Shown one piece after another: positions 13,716-13,780 of a stretch of DNA of 13,780 bases. This DNA comes from SLQH01 sp964612995 (lineage in GTDB: Bacteria > Planctomycetota > UBA11346), in the NCBI GenBank assembly GCA_964612995.1, contig CAZTGE010000113.1:1-13780 (forward strand). Direction: 5' to 3'. Made by a program: the position numbers and the translations under genes. Position 1 is the stretch's first letter. Every line of letters starts with the position of its first letter. The notes below the pieces were generated by a model. It had not been told where the DNA came from and ran no database searches. It worked only from the letters and a program-made list of their open reading frames with translations.

Positions 13716-13743
13716 ATGCTAGCCGGCATCCCTCACGAGACAA
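13716..13743 (-). promoter_or_regulatory. rnc promoter, leaderless layout
   Basis: On the minus strand TTGTCT (13738-13743), a 16-base spacer and TAGCAT (13716-13721) are followed 8 bases later by the rnc ATG, with no ribosome-binding site. Spacer and distances match those of smpB. The remaining 37 bases to the window end show no recognisable gene. Confidence 0.5.
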
Positions 13744-13780
13744 CTGCTGCAAAGCCGTATCGCACCGCCACTACAGGACT

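Noticed and set aside
1..13780. CRISPR arrays, tRNA or rRNA genes, phage or toxin-antitoxin modules
   Set aside because: No regularly spaced direct repeats, no tRNA cloverleaf or rRNA signature, and no matching protein motifs were found on either strand.

Overview
The window is chromosomal DNA from a high-GC bacterium. It is dominated by housekeeping genes and carries no phage, plasmid, CRISPR, rRNA or tRNA signal that I can see. The gene set is bacterial: SmpB, a bacterial-type SerRS, RNase III, undecaprenyl diphosphate synthase, and PurF with the iron-sulphur cysteines of the Bacillus-type enzyme. The shortened MnmE-like GTPase, the mixed use of Shine-Dalgarno and apparently leaderless starts, and several large proteins of unknown family suggest Planctomycetota to me. 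That assignment is an inference I hold only weakly. Layout, left to right: (1) A terminator-like hairpin and two more stem-loops at 1-103 precede a plus-strand run 163-4949: gluQ-like, mnmE-like GTPase (4-base overlap), serS and purF, with gaps of 26 and 28 bases. The theme is translation and tRNA modification plus the first committed step of purine synthesis. (2) A minus-strand gene (4992-5987) converges on purF. It encodes an unfamiliar protein with a ribosomal L7/L12 C-terminal-like domain at each end. (3) An intergenic stretch of about 340 bases holds one copy of a palindromic, transposon-like element (6062-6224) and a compact promoter for smpB (6329-6838). (4) Two minus-strand genes of unknown function follow: a secreted protein (6845-8260) and a charged cytoplasmic protein (8474-9622). 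(5) Divergent from these are purA and uppS (9798-11821), overlapping by one base. (6) metF and rnc (RNase III) lie on the minus strand, with a second, inverted copy of the palindromic element between them (12817-12974). How the genes work together: purF and purA are entry and branch steps of AMP synthesis, and metF supplies methyl-folate. gluQ-like, the MnmE-like GTPase, serS, smpB, rnc and possibly the twin L7/L12-like protein all belong to RNA or translation. uppS makes the lipid carrier for the cell wall. The most interesting non-gene signals are the two copies of an undescribed MITE-like element of about 160 bp, with terminal inverted repeats, a 16-17 bp internal stem and near-perfect 9-10 bp flanking direct repeats. 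Also notable is a recurring promoter layout (TTGNNN, 16 bases, TANNNT, 6-8 bases, ATG) that points to leaderless or nearly leaderless mRNAs for several genes.
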